From assembly GCF_004403305.1 (NCBI RefSeq), contig NZ_SOHE01000069.1, positions 102,521 through 166,520 of the forward strand: DNA of 64,000 nucleotides. The letters run 5' to 3'. The notes beneath the pieces are model-generated. The model searched no databases. It was given only the letters and a program-made list of their open reading frames with translations, and had not been told where the DNA came from. Shown here one piece after another: positions 27,273 to 36,907 of the stretch (positions are counted from its first letter, which is position 1; every line of letters begins with the position of its first letter). Origin of the DNA: Cryobacterium frigoriphilum. GTDB taxonomy: Bacteria > Actinomycetota > Actinomycetes > Actinomycetales > Microbacteriaceae. The position numbers and the translations under genes are program-made.

Positions 27273-27710
27273 ATGAGCGACACGCACACCGGCTTCAGCG
27301 AGGCCGAGCGCGACGCGATGCAGCAGCGCGCCGCCGAACTCAAGGCGATGAAGGGGGTCAAGGGCTCGGCCAAGAAGGCGAAAGAACTCGAGGCCTGTCT
27401 TGCGGCGATCGAGAAACTCACGGGGACCGATCGCATCATCGCTGAACGACTGCACATGATCGTCGTGGAGGAGGCGCCGCAGCTTGACGCGAAGACCTGG
27501 TACGGATTTCCCACCTACGCCAAGGCCGGCAGGAACATCGTGTTTTTCCAACCGGCAGCCAAATTCGGTGCACGCTATGGCACGGTCGGCTTTGAGGAGT
27601 ACGCGGCGCTGGATGAGGGCGAGATCTGGCCGGTCGCCTACGCCGTCATCGAGATGACTCCCGCCGCCGAGACCCAGTTACGTGTGCTGGTCAAACGCGC
27701 GGTCGCCTAG
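27273..27710 (+). CDS. DUF1801/YdhG-fold small protein
   Basis: 145 residues, with GAGAGGA upstream. The first 45 residues are a Lys/Glu/Ala-rich helix (KAMKGVKGSAKKAKELEA). The rest, KTWYGFPTYAKAGRNIVFF and GTVGFEEYAALDEGEIWPVAYAVIEM, matches the DUF1801 (iron-chaperone YdhG-like) fold. Function unknown. A decayed duplicate of its 3' part lies about 200 bases downstream. Confidence 0.75.
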   Translation: MSDTHTGFSEAERDAMQQRAAELKAMKGVKGSAKKAKELEACLAAIEKLTGTDRIIAERLHMIVVEEAPQLDAKTWYGFPTYAKAGRNIVFFQPAAKFGARYGTVGFEEYAALDEGEIWPVAYAVIEMTPAAETQLRVLVKRAVA

Positions 27711-27904
27711 CTCGGTCCGAAACAGTACGCACCCGTCGACCTGATTTAGTCGTCGTCCCGCATCAGCAGGGGCACGGGCCGCCGTGACCGCACCGGACAA
27801 CTCTGGCGCGGAGTCCGATCGCCGTCGCTTTTGCTGTGGCCCTTCGTTGGGATTTAGATAGAGACCTCCGAGGACCCGACCGTGGCGCTCGGCTGCAGTA
27901 GCGG

Positions 27905-27956
27905 CAGGCCGCCCTGGACGAGGTCTGGCCCGTCGCCTACGCCATTGTCGAGCCTG
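27905..27956 (+). pseudogene. Remnant of a DUF1801-like gene 3' end
   Basis: The stretch reads AALDEVWPVAYAIVE and matches AALDEGEIWPVAYAVIE of the gene just upstream, with a 6-base deletion and otherwise mostly third-position changes. No start or surrounding frame survives. It is a leftover of a tandem duplication or of a lost paralogue. Confidence 0.7.
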
Positions 27957-27986
27957 GATCACGCCACGTTCAGGACACGGGAACAT

Positions 27987-29405
27987 CTAGCGCCGCAGCT
28001 GCGCCTCCGTCGTCGGATCGACAGCGGCGTCCGGCGGCACCGATTCGGTCTGGTCGAGATACTGCGCCGAAATGCGGCGATACGACCTGGTGAAGAACGC
28101 GGCGATGGCCGCGAAGACCATCACGAGGCCCGCGATCAGGAACACGAGCGCGATGCCCCGCGACTGACCGTCGCCCAGGAGCCAACCGAAGTCTGCACGG
28201 CCGGCATCCGAGTTCATGAACGGAATAATGATGAACTCGGCGATCGGTGCAATGAGGAACGCGGTGATCGGGGCCGCTGCCGACTCGAATGCCGCCGCAA
28301 ACCCGAACACGCGGCCCTGTTCGCGGAATGGCACTACTTTCTGGATGACCGTCTGCTCGGCGGCCTCGACGGCGGGGATGAGGGTCATGTAGAGCCAGAT
28401 GCCCGTGGCATACAGCCACCACCAGTCGCGGATCGTGAACAGCGCCCCGAGCACGCCCATGAGAATGATGAGCAGTAGCATCGTGCGAATCGGGTTGCGG
28501 CCGAGGCCGAACTTCGCGATCAGCAGACCACCGATGATGAACCCGGTCGAGCTGACACCGAGCACGATGCCCCACGCCTCCACCCGAAAGAGTTCGAGAC
28601 CGTACGGGTCCATGAGCGCCATGTAGACGCCGCCAATGAAGTTGTTGAAGGTCGAGAAGATGATCAGCGCGAACAGCCCGGTGGCCGCGTGCACGGCCGT
28701 GATGCTGCCGCGCAGGTCGATCAGCGGGCGCCGCTGGCCATCGTGCTGCGGTTGGTCCTCGGGTATGCGCAGGAACAGCAGGTGCACAAGGGCCGCCGCC
28801 GAGAGCGAGATGGCGATGACCAGCGTCCAGCCCATGCCGAGCATTCCGATCGCGAGCCCACTGAAGACACTCGTCACCATGAAGGCGATCCCCTGCACCG
28901 TGCCGACGAGCCCGTTCGCCTTGGCGTGCCGCTCGACGGGGATCAGCAGCGTGACGACCGTCGAGAGAGCGATGTTGCGCATGTTCTCGATGACCGCCCC
29001 GAAGAGGATAATGCCGCTGAACAGCCAGAACCAGGGCCCGCCGAGGTCGAGCAGGGTCGACTCCGGGAACACGAGATACAGGCCGCCGCCGATGCTGAAG
29101 GCGACCAGGGTGACAGCGCCGGCGAACACCATCACGAGGTGCTTGCGATGCCGGTCCACGATGGTGCCGAACGCCATCGAGAACACGGCGACGAGCAGCA
29201 TGTACGCGCCGCCGATTATGCCAGTCGCGAGCACCGAACGAGTCTCCAGATAGACCCAGAAGGTGAGCGCGAACCAGAGAAAGCTCGTGGTGACGTTGGC
29301 GACCGCCGTGTTCACCAACACCTGCGCGAACGTGCGCGCACCGCCGCCGGATGTGGGGTGGGTATTTTTCTGGGATGTCGCGGCTGCGTCGTTCGTGGAC
29401 GCCAT
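27987..29405 (-). CDS. MFS transporter (macrolide-efflux/DHA3-like)
   Basis: 472 residues from ATG 29405, with an excellent ribosome site (GGAGGAGGA). Twelve hydrophobic helices. FGTIVDRHRKHLVMVFAG is the loop 2-3 motif of drug efflux DHA3 proteins, and FREQGRVFGFAAAFESAAAPITAFL is typical of the macrolide-efflux branch. It is likely a proton-driven exporter of unknown substrate. Divergent from vapBC. Confidence 0.87.
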   Translation of the reverse strand: MASTNDAAATSQKNTHPTSGGGARTFAQVLVNTAVANVTTSFLWFALTFWVYLETRSVLATGIIGGAYMLLVAVFSMAFGTIVDRHRKHLVMVFAGAVTLVAFSIGGGLYLVFPESTLLDLGGPWFWLFSGIILFGAVIENMRNIALSTVVTLLIPVERHAKANGLVGTVQGIAFMVTSVFSGLAIGMLGMGWTLVIAISLSAAALVHLLFLRIPEDQPQHDGQRRPLIDLRGSITAVHAATGLFALIIFSTFNNFIGGVYMALMDPYGLELFRVEAWGIVLGVSSTGFIIGGLLIAKFGLGRNPIRTMLLLIILMGVLGALFTIRDWWWLYATGIWLYMTLIPAVEAAEQTVIQKVVPFREQGRVFGFAAAFESAAAPITAFLIAPIAEFIIIPFMNSDAGRADFGWLLGDGQSRGIALVFLIAGLVMVFAAIAAFFTRSYRRISAQYLDQTESVPPDAAVDPTTEAQLRR

Positions 29406-29585
29406 GTCATCCTCCTCCCGGGTGAAGGCAGACTTCGGGATCAATGACACCAGCGTAGACAGCGAGACCGTGTCGCGGGTAGCCTTCGCCGAGGATTCCG
29501 CGGGCGTTCCCTACGACCAGAATCCACGCCGAAGGCGACCCGTTCGACCTATCCCACACGTCTGCCTCAGTGGTAGCTTGATTGC

Positions 29586-29831
29586 ATGAATGGGACATAC
29601 CAAGTGGTCATGGGAGACCGGGGGCGGTTTGTCGTCCCCGCTGAATTACGCACCCGACTCCACCTGGCCGAGGGCACCCCACTTGTCCTGCTCGACACCC
29701 CCGCAGGGCTCGTCTTGCTGACTCGCGACCAACTGCGCGAACGCGTTCGCGCAGATGTGGCTGGAGTCGATCTCGTGAGTTCCCTGCTTGCCGAGCGGCG
29801 TCAGCAGGCCAGCGCCGAAGACGCGGCGTGA
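29586..29831 (+). CDS. VapB-type antitoxin (AbrB/SpoVT-like DNA-binding)
   Basis: 81 residues. The swapped-hairpin AbrB domain is GDRGRFVVPAELRTRLHLAEGTPLVLLD, followed by a C-terminal toxin-binding tail (AGVDLVSSLLAERRQ). Its stop overlaps the toxin start by 4 bases (GTGA). The complex would autorepress the operon. Confidence 0.9.
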   Translation: MNGTYQVVMGDRGRFVVPAELRTRLHLAEGTPLVLLDTPAGLVLLTRDQLRERVRADVAGVDLVSSLLAERRQQASAEDAA

Positions 29832-30193
29832 CGGTCTTCGACGCGTCTGCCCTGTTGGCCTTCCTTCAGGGTGAAGGCGGCGCAGAAGACGTCGCACGGG
29901 AGTTGGCCAGCGGAGGCGCCTGCGGAGCCGCCAACTGGTCCGAGGTAGCACAGAAAGTGCGTCAAGCTGGCCGAGATTGGAACCTCGCTCGGGCGCTCCT
30001 GGGCAGTTACCCACTGATCGTAGAGCCGGTCACCCTCGATGACGCGGAGTGGGCCGCTCAGCGATGGCGTGCAGGCGAGGGACTCTCGCTCGGCGATCGG
30101 CTATGTCTCGCGCTCGCGCACCGGCTGGATTCCGACGTGTGGACGTGTGATGCTGCCTGGGGCGAGGCCGACGGCATCCATCAGATCCGCTGA
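29828..30193 (+). CDS. VapC-type PIN-domain toxin ribonuclease
   Basis: 121 residues from GTG 29828. The PIN acidic residues are visible: D5 in TVFDASALLAFL, an Glu in NWSEVAQKV, an Asp in SLGDRLCLALA and an Asp in VWTCDAAWG. VapC toxins cut tRNA or rRNA when VapB is degraded. The toxin-second, overlapping order is the standard one. Confidence 0.9.
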   Translation: MTVFDASALLAFLQGEGGAEDVARELASGGACGAANWSEVAQKVRQAGRDWNLARALLGSYPLIVEPVTLDDAEWAAQRWRAGEGLSLGDRLCLALAHRLDSDVWTCDAAWGEADGIHQIR

Positions 30194-30348
30194 AACCTGC
30201 GAAGAGGCCCATCCCGGCCACCGTAAGCGCGCGCTTCGTCCTCGTAGCCGACGTTGGAGGGCCGTGACGTGTTGCCACCGCGCCAGCGCAGAGTTCGCTC
30301 GTGCGAAGCACTTTGTCACGTTTGGACCGGATCTCGACATGGGCAGGT

Positions 30349-31095
30349 ATGGACGATTTAACGCACGACAGTGAAGACCGGATGCGGGCGCTCGGGCAGG
30401 TGCGGATCTCGGCCGGAGCCCGCGACGCGACGCGGGCTCTGACGATGACGCTCGACGACCCGGCGGTGCGTGACGCAATAGCACCGGAACCTCGGCGGCG
30501 GTTCGCCGGGCTTTCACGCCGCCACCGGCTGGTCGTCGGCAGCCTCGTAGCGCTGCTCGGCATCGGTGTCGGGGTGCCGGCGGTCGCTACCTCCCTGCTC
30601 GCGCGCACCGGAGAATTCGGCGACCCGGCGACGAGCACCGAGGTGGATGACACCGAATGGATCGACCCGGGGGCCGACGATCTGCCGCAGGTCATCATCG
30701 ACGCGTACCCCGATTACCTGACGCTGCCGCCGGGCATGCCCGAGAATATGGCGATCGCCGATACCTCACGATTGATGGGCAGAATGGGCGCCGAACACGA
30801 GGTTGGCCAGGCCGTGGTGCAGGAGGGCTACGTGACGCAGGTCTACGAGACCTTCGCGATTTGCGCTTGGACCGACGTGTGGCTTGGTGCGCACGCATCC
30901 TCTGACGCGGCCGCCGAGGCGCTCGCTACGGCGTGGATCGGTGATTTTGACAACTACCGCGCGGTCTCGAGTTCGGTGAGCATCCGGGACAGAATGACGG
31001 TCATCGCTCAGGGGGCCGCCGCGGGCAATCCGGGCATCGTCAAGGGGACGTACACAGAAAACGATTGCGCTGTGCGGCTCGGAGACGCCCAATGA
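30349..31095 (+). CDS. Membrane-anchored protein paired with a sigma factor
   Basis: 248 residues from ATG 30349; the frame is open from 30301. The N-terminal 60 residues are cytosolic and charged. One transmembrane helix (HRLVVGSLVALLGIGVGVPAVA) precedes an extracytoplasmic domain that has EGYVTQVYETFAICAWTD. The stop overlaps the sigma gene start (ATGA). The topology resembles anti-sigma factors, but I see no zinc-binding anti-sigma motif, and the order (membrane protein first) is unusual. Function is inferred from position. Confidence 0.65.
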   Translation: MDDLTHDSEDRMRALGQVRISAGARDATRALTMTLDDPAVRDAIAPEPRRRFAGLSRRHRLVVGSLVALLGIGVGVPAVATSLLARTGEFGDPATSTEVDDTEWIDPGADDLPQVIIDAYPDYLTLPPGMPENMAIADTSRLMGRMGAEHEVGQAVVQEGYVTQVYETFAICAWTDVWLGAHASSDAAAEALATAWIGDFDNYRAVSSSVSIRDRMTVIAQGAAAGNPGIVKGTYTENDCAVRLGDAQ

Positions 31096-31668
31096 TGGGC
31101 GCAGAATCGACCACCGATGCGCCCGCGCAGGCGGCGGCATCCGTCGAGGAGTTCATCCGGTCGGTCGCCGACGAACTGCTCGCCTACTTCGCCCGGCGGG
31201 TGACACCGCACGAGGATGCCGCGGACTGTCTCTCGGAGACGCTGCTGGTTCTCTGGCGCCGGCGCGACAGCCTGCCGTCGGCCAGTGACGAACGACGAGC
31301 CTGGGCATATGGCGTCGCCCACAACGTGCTGGCTGCGCACCGGCGTGGCGGGATGCGACGCCTGGCGCTCAGCTCGCGACTGCGCGACGAACTGAGAGTC
31401 GTGCCGATCGCACCGGAATCCGACGATGACCGCGCCATCGCGGCGCTCGCCTCGCTCTCGGCCCGGGACCGGGAGCTGGTCTCACTCGTCGTGTGGGAAG
31501 GTCTGAGCATCGCCGAGGCCGGCGGGATCATCGGTGTTCGGCCCGACGCCGCCCGGGCACGGTACTCACGCGCGCGGCGCACCCTGCGAGCACGCCTCGG
31601 CTTCTTGTCGCGGTTTCCTAAGTTTGTGGCGCCGCGACGCGGCGACGGCGGCGGGAAGCCGCTTTTAG
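31092..31668 (+). CDS. ECF-like RNA polymerase sigma factor, 3' end irregular
   Basis: Region 2 (YFARRVTPHEDAADCLSETL, then ERRAWAYGVAHNVLAAHRR) and region 4 (LSARDRELVSLVVWEGLSIAEA, then YSRARRTLRARL) are complete within about 180 residues, ending near 31605. The frame then has no stop until 32477, running antisense through the NYN gene. Stops in the other two frames occur at 31619-31621 and 31666-31668. Either a one-base indel removed the natural end or the protein has a long junk tail. The end given is the later nearby stop. It overlaps the membrane-protein gene by 4 bases. Confidence 0.75.
31630..31644. terminator. GC-rich hairpin between convergent genes
   Basis: CGCCGC-GAC-GCGGCG can form a 6-bp stem with a 3-base loop between the sigma factor and NYN 3' ends. 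No U-tract follows on either strand, so its role as a terminator is tentative. Confidence 0.35.
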
Positions 31669-32687
31669 CCTTTGGTGTCGGCGTCGGGACGCAGACGGAT
31701 GAGCCGCTGCGGGCCATCCTCTTTCAGCTCGGCCAAATGGCTGTGCGAGGAGAGAAAGTCCGTGAACGACCGAAAACCGAGCGGCTTCTCGTTGAACGAC
31801 GGGTCCATACGACGCATCTGATTCTTGATCATGCCCGTGTTCAGCCATTCGTCGCCGTCGCCCTTGGCCTGAGCGATCTGCAGGGCGCGCACGAGCAGCT
31901 CGGTGGCCAGCAGCTGCGGGTCGATGTCGTCGCCGGCGCCGGGCTCATCGAAGGGCGCGTCTTCGAGGTGCGAGAACAGGGGAATGCGGGTGAACTTGCG
32001 CGCCTCGGTCGGGACCGTCGTGGGAGCAGCATCGGCAGGCTCGTTCGCCCTGACGTTCGCCTTGGGTCGTTCGGCCGCGGTTGCGGCAACGGCGGCCGTT
32101 GCGGCGGATTTGTCGATTCCGGGCAGCGAGTCGTAGTCCTCGAACTCGTCACACGCGGCGGCCAGCGACGTGCTCGTCGACCCGGCGACGCCGATACCGA
32201 CGACGAAACGGCCGAGACGCTTGGACTTCTGAGCGAGTGCGATGTAGTCGGAGTCGCCGGCAATGATGATCACGTGGGTCAGGTCGGGCAGGCGAAAGAG
32301 GTCTTCCACGACGTCGACGGCCAGACGGATGTCGGCGCCGTTCTTGGTTCCGCGGGTCGTCGTGGTGAACAGCTGGGTCAGGTCCACGGCTCGAGACATG
32401 AGCTGGCGCTGGTACGCCGCGTTGACCGGCACCGACCAATCGGCGTAGGCGCGGTTGACGACCAGCGTGCCAAATGACGCGGCAAAGTCGATGATGGCGT
32501 TGAAGTCCACCGTCGCGGCGGCGAGCTTCGCGGCAACCTCGGGGTCGGCATCCCGGCTGTACTTATCAAAATCGCGGATGCCGTCACGCTGGAAGGCGTT
32601 GCGGCCGTGCAGCTGCTGGTAGCGCGAGATGACGATGTTGTCGAAGTCGATGTACAGGCCGACGCGGGCGTCGTTTGGTTCAGTGAT
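31665..32687 (-). CDS. NYN-domain RNase with C-terminal OST-HTH/LOTUS domain
   Basis: 340 residues if translation begins at the codon after the only good ribosome site. The NYN (PIN-like) nuclease domain carries VGLYIDFDNI, KNGADIRLAVDVVEDL and IIIAGDSDYIALAQ, with its acidic residues. A Pro/Ala linker leads to a LOTUS-like module (LLVRALQIAQAKGDGDEWL to RLIRLRP), an RNA-binding fold. The expected start codon of M-T-E-P is ATC here (GAGGAG six bases upstream). Otherwise TTG 32768 adds 27 residues. Family role: RNA turnover. Confidence 0.82.
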   Translation of the reverse strand: MTEPNDARVGLYIDFDNIVISRYQQLHGRNAFQRDGIRDFDKYSRDADPEVAAKLAAATVDFNAIIDFAASFGTLVVNRAYADWSVPVNAAYQRQLMSRAVDLTQLFTTTTRGTKNGADIRLAVDVVEDLFRLPDLTHVIIIAGDSDYIALAQKSKRLGRFVVGIGVAGSTSTSLAAACDEFEDYDSLPGIDKSAATAAVAATAAERPKANVRANEPADAAPTTVPTEARKFTRIPLFSHLEDAPFDEPGAGDDIDPQLLATELLVRALQIAQAKGDGDEWLNTGMIKNQMRRMDPSFNEKPLGFRSFTDFLSSHSHLAELKEDGPQRLIRLRPDADTKG

Positions 32688-32937
32688 GGTGAGCTCCTCA
32701 GCCGCGGGCGGAAGACTCAGTAGCGATCCGGTACCTCTAGTGTGCGCGGAGCGACACGGCAAGGGCAACTCGGGTCTCGGTCACGCATCACGTCTTGTGC
32801 CCAGCCGGGGCTGATCCGGCCGGTCTGCGGTGCGGCACTGAGCCCCGCGCGGGGGTTGAGCGCTCGTGGCGCAGGCCCGGTACACGGGCGCAGTGTAGAA
32901 TCTGCGCCCGCGTAACGAACCTGCGCCCGGTAGGCGC

Positions 32938-33669
32938 CTACAGGCTCACTCGGTCAGCGGATGCGGTCAGGCCGGCCGTGATGGGGGAGGGACGGAACCC
33001 CTTGGCGACCAGCCAGACGCCGAGCGAGAGCTCCCAGAGCGCGATCGGGATGACGGCGAGACCGGTCACCGTGGAGACCGGTTCCCAGAACCCGAACAGC
33101 ACGCCGATGTCGGACGCGACGAGGAGCGGGGCTCCGACGAGCCCCACGAGAGGCAGAATGCGTGGCACCAGGCGCGAGCGGTACAGCAGGGTTCCCAGCA
33201 GCAGGGCGTTCATCGCGGGGATGAAGCCCTGCCCGAGCAGCGTGGTCCATTCCCGGAGCGCCACGAGCGCCTGGGCGGTGATCGCGCCATCCGCTCCGAC
33301 TCCGGCCTGGCGCAGCGTGACCACGGCCAGCAGGGTGACGACGCCGACGAAGATCAGGGCGGCCTCGAGGGTGCGCGCTGCGACGAAGCCCAGCGCGAGT
33401 CCCTCATTCTGTCGACGCACGACCGGGTAGAGCGCGAGGGCAGTGCCAATGCCGGCGAGGGCCACGATGACTTCGAGCACACCGCCGATCAGCACGGGAG
33501 TGTCGGGGCCCGGCCCGGTGAGATAGCCAGGGGCCAGCGCCGGCGCGAACAGGGCCAGCGTGGGGATCGAGACGAACGTGATCAGGTAGAGAACGCCGGC
33601 GACGAGCGACGTCTTGCGCAGCGACGTCATGGGGGTTCGCTTGCCGGTCGCGGTGCGGATGGTGGTCAT
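32938..33669 (-). CDS. DUF4386 membrane protein
   Basis: 243 residues from ATG 33669, with AAAAGGAG upstream. About six hydrophobic helices. KTSLVAGVLYLITFVSIPTLALF near the N-terminus and GFIPAMNALLLGTLLYRSRLVPRILP are typical of DUF4386. Function unknown. In other actinobacteria this family is often near LuxR-LAL regulators, as here. It lies 34 bases after the small acidic protein gene on the same strand, so it is likely the last gene of that operon. Confidence 0.85.
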   Translation of the reverse strand: MTTIRTATGKRTPMTSLRKTSLVAGVLYLITFVSIPTLALFAPALAPGYLTGPGPDTPVLIGGVLEVIVALAGIGTALALYPVVRRQNEGLALGFVAARTLEAALIFVGVVTLLAVVTLRQAGVGADGAITAQALVALREWTTLLGQGFIPAMNALLLGTLLYRSRLVPRILPLVGLVGAPLLVASDIGVLFGFWEPVSTVTGLAVIPIALWELSLGVWLVAKGFRPSPITAGLTASADRVSL

Positions 33670-33703
33670 GATGGGTCTCCTTTTATATGTGTAGGTGTGC
33701 GGT

Positions 33704-33922
33704 CTAGTCGAGGTACTCGACGGGGGTGACCGACAGAAGCGGCAGGCCGACGTCGCGCACCTTCTGCAGCAGTCCGTGCAGCGCGGCCTGGTCGAGTGCC
33801 CGGCCATGGATGACAGCGGTGCCGTCGCTCGCGTTGGTGATGGTGCATCCGTCGAACCAGTCGGCCCAGCGAGAATCGAGATGACCGGCCAGGCGGATGT
33901 CGTACCCCGCGTTGTCGCTCAT
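33704..33922 (-). CDS. 72-residue small protein between LAL regulator and DUF4386
   Basis: Start at ATG 33922 with AGGAG upstream. The product has no signal or membrane helix. The pattern YDIRLAGHLDSRWADWFDG, TITNASDGTAVIHGR and LLQKVRDVGLPLLSV is one I associate with small companions of DUF4386 genes in actinobacteria. It is acidic and probably a compact alpha/beta fold. Function unknown; context suggests the same regulon. Confidence 0.7.
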   Translation of the reverse strand: MSDNAGYDIRLAGHLDSRWADWFDGCTITNASDGTAVIHGRALDQAALHGLLQKVRDVGLPLLSVTPVEYLD

Positions 33923-34039
33923 TCGTTGCTCCTGCCGATGGTGGTTTTTTTGATCTGCCTGCACGGTAGAAGCAGGCATGGTGAGGGCGCGTCACCAGAT
34001 CTGGTGATCGGCCTGGTGATTCGCGTGGGGTTGCGTCGG

Positions 34040-36776
34040 TTAGAGCAGGCCGAGTTCGTCGGCCCGGCGCACGGCCGCGACCCGGCTGTTGACGGCGAGT
34101 TTGCCGAAGATGTGCCGGGTGTGGGTGCGCAGGGTGTTGACGGAAACGAAGAGCTCGCCGGCGATCTGTGGGCCGCTCAGCTCGGTCGTCAACAGCCGTA
34201 ACACGTGCAGTTCGCGGTCGCTGAGCGCCACCGGTCCCGACTCGCGGGTGCCCGGATCAGGGGCACCGGCAGCCGTGGGGAGCATCGCCCGGCGCAGTCG
34301 GCGAACGTAGTCTGAGCGGATGCCGCGGTGCAGGGCCTCGCGCAGCACGGCATCCATCGGCGCCCCCTCGTCAAGGAACAGCCGCGCATAGCCTTCTGGC
34401 TCGGCCTGGGTGAGCGCTCGTTCGAGCGGCACGAGGGCACGGTCGAGGCGCCCCTCTGCTTCGTGGGTGAGTGCCTGCAGCATCAGAATCTCGTTCGTGC
34501 TTGCGGTTCGCCCGCCCGCTTCTGCGGCCTGAAGCAGCCGGTCGAGCAGCTCGCGGGACGCGTGCAGTGCGGCCGGGGCGTGAGCGGCGCGATACTCGGC
34601 CAGCAGCAGCCGGGCCAGGGTGACGTGCTCGAACTCGGTGAGGTAGCCGAGGGCATCCGTTGCCGCGAGCCCCCGGGTCTGCGCCCAGCGGCGAGCCTCG
34701 GTCAACCGACCCTGACGGATCCAGATGCGTGCCGTCATGGCCGCAATCGGTGCGAGGTCGGGAAAGAACCCGGGCGCATACAGGCGTTCGGCCTCGGCGA
34801 GCGAGCCGAGTGCGGCCTCGAAATCGCCGTCGGCCTGCTGGAGTTTCGCCATCGCCGTGAACCACCGGAATCGATTCTCGGGCAGCGATGCGCGCTCGCC
34901 GAGTGCGCGTGCGGCCAGCAGATGTTCGGTGGCGAGACCGTGCTCGTCACGCTCGCGGTGCAAGTCACCGAGGCCCACGTGCAGGTCGGCGAGCGGCTGC
35001 CGGGATGCTTCCCCCGGCGCGGTCGCGACCGCGACGGCCTGCTCGTAGGCCTGGCGGGCCTCCTGCAGCCGCCCCAGCGCAATCAGCATCTCCGCCAGCA
35101 CGACCGTGGTGCCGAGCACATCGGTGGCGTTGCCGGCCAGGGCGAGGTTGGTTCTGACCTCACCGAAGGCCCGCAGCCCGTCCTCGAGATCACCGTTGGC
35201 CCAGGCGGCCAGACCCAGAAATCCGCCGGCCGCCGCGCGTCCGAAGTGGTCGCCCGGCCCGGAGAGTTCGAGGGCACGCCGGGCGTGCTGCTGCTGGCCG
35301 GGCACATCAGTGCGGGCTTGAGCAAGCGAGGCCCGGTAGACCTCGATCATGACCGGCAGCGTTCGAAATTCCTCGGTATCCCTGTCGGTGTGAAGGTCGG
35401 GGTGGCTGTCGCCGTCGTCGGCCCGCAGACCGGCCTCGGCGTCGGCCAGCCTCAGCTCGACGCCCTCGAGATCGCCCGCGAGCAGCAGCGACCAGGCGTA
35501 GTAGAGGCTGAGCACCGGGCGCTGAACGAGTATCTCGCGGGGCAGCCGCCTGATCCACTCGAGCAGCGTGACATCCTGGCGTTGCCGGCGCATCACGGGC
35601 AGGGCCTGCTCGATCAGTCGCGCCGCCCGCTGGAAATCGGCGGCCGCCAGAGCATGACGAACCGCCTCTTCTGGCAGATCGTGGTTTTCGTACCAGCCGC
35701 TCGCGAGCCCATGCAGAGCCGGCGGGCTGTGCCTGCCGCCCCGCAGCATCCGTGCGCGCAGAACGTCGACAAACAGGTGATGGTAGCGAAACCATTCACG
35801 TCGGTCATCGAGCGGAATCACGAACAGGTTGTCGCGTTCGAGATTCTCAAGCATGCTGGCACCGTCGGTCTGCCCGGTGACGGCATCACACAGGTCGCCA
35901 CTGATCCGGTCGAGAATCGAAGTCTGCAGCAGAAAATCGACCACCGGCTCGGGCAGGCGCTGCAGCACCTCCTCGGCCAAATAGTCGATCACGAAGCGGT
36001 GACTGCCCGTGAACGCCTGCACAAAGGCGGCCGTGTCCGGGCGGCCCTGCAATGACAAAGCGGCCAGCTGCAGGCCAGCGATCCAGCCCTCGGTGCGCGT
36101 GTCCAGGGCGGCAATATCGGTGGCCTCGAGTTGCAGGTGCATGACCTGGGTCAGAAAAGCGGATGTCTCGGCCGGCGTGAATCGCAGATCGGCTGCACGC
36201 AACTCGGTCAGCTCGCCTCTGGCCCGCAGCCTGGCCAGTGGCAGCGGGGGATCGGAGCGGCTCGCGACGAGCAGATGCAGCCGCTCCGGCAGGTTGTCGA
36301 GCAGAAAACCGAGGGCCTGCCGAACCGGCAGGGCATCGATGACATGGAAGTCGTCCAGCACCAGAACTACCCTGTCGGATGCTGGCGCCGCCTGCGCGAT
36401 GTCGCTGATCAGCGCAGTCAAGGCGGTTTCGATGGCCTCGGGGTGATGAGAATAGAGGGAGAGGGCCTCAGACCCAATCGTGGCGTCGGCACGCTGCAGG
36501 GCGGCCACGAGGTACATCAGAAAGCGTGCCGGATCATTGTCGCCGGCGTCGAGAGAGAGCCAGGCGACTCGAACGGGCGGGTCACTGCTGCGAAGCGTGG
36601 TGATCCAGTCGGCGACGAGAGTCGTTTTTGCCGCTGCCCGCCGCTGCCGCGATGACCGTCAGCTTGCGGCCGGAGTCGAGCGCCTGCTGCAGGCGCGCCA
36701 TCAGGTGTGGGCGGGCGACCGTTTCAGGTCGCCGTGCGGCAATGAAGAGCTTCGTGGCCAGGACCGGCGTCGACAT
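34040..36776 (-). pseudogene. LuxR-family LAL (MalT-like) regulator with frameshift in Walker A
   Basis: Removing one T of the five-T run at 36625-36629 joins two frames into a full 911-residue LAL protein. It starts MSTPVLATKLFIAARRPE, followed by the Walker A AAGSGKTTL. The Walker B segment is VVLVLDDFHVID. A long TPR-like helical middle part leads to the C-terminal LuxR HTH (LSDRELHVLRLLTTELSGPQ, SVNTLRTHTRHIFGKL). As written, the first frame stops after 64 residues and the rest could start only at ATG 36517, lacking the P-loop. It could be a real mutation, a sequencing error or phase variation. Likely target: the small protein/DUF4386 operon. Confidence 0.85.
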
Positions 36777-36907
36777 GACGACATCATAGGGTCAGCCATC
36801 CGTTTCCCGCATGCCTACCAGTGGCGAAATGGCTGGTTGCCCCTCCGGAATTCCGGGTGCGCTCGAGGGACCACCGAGTGCGAGACGGCCGGCCTGTGGG
36901 CAGTGTT

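Noticed and set aside
34328..36055. 575-codon ORF antisense to the LAL regulator
   Set aside because: No domain; its openness reflects third-position GC on the other strand.
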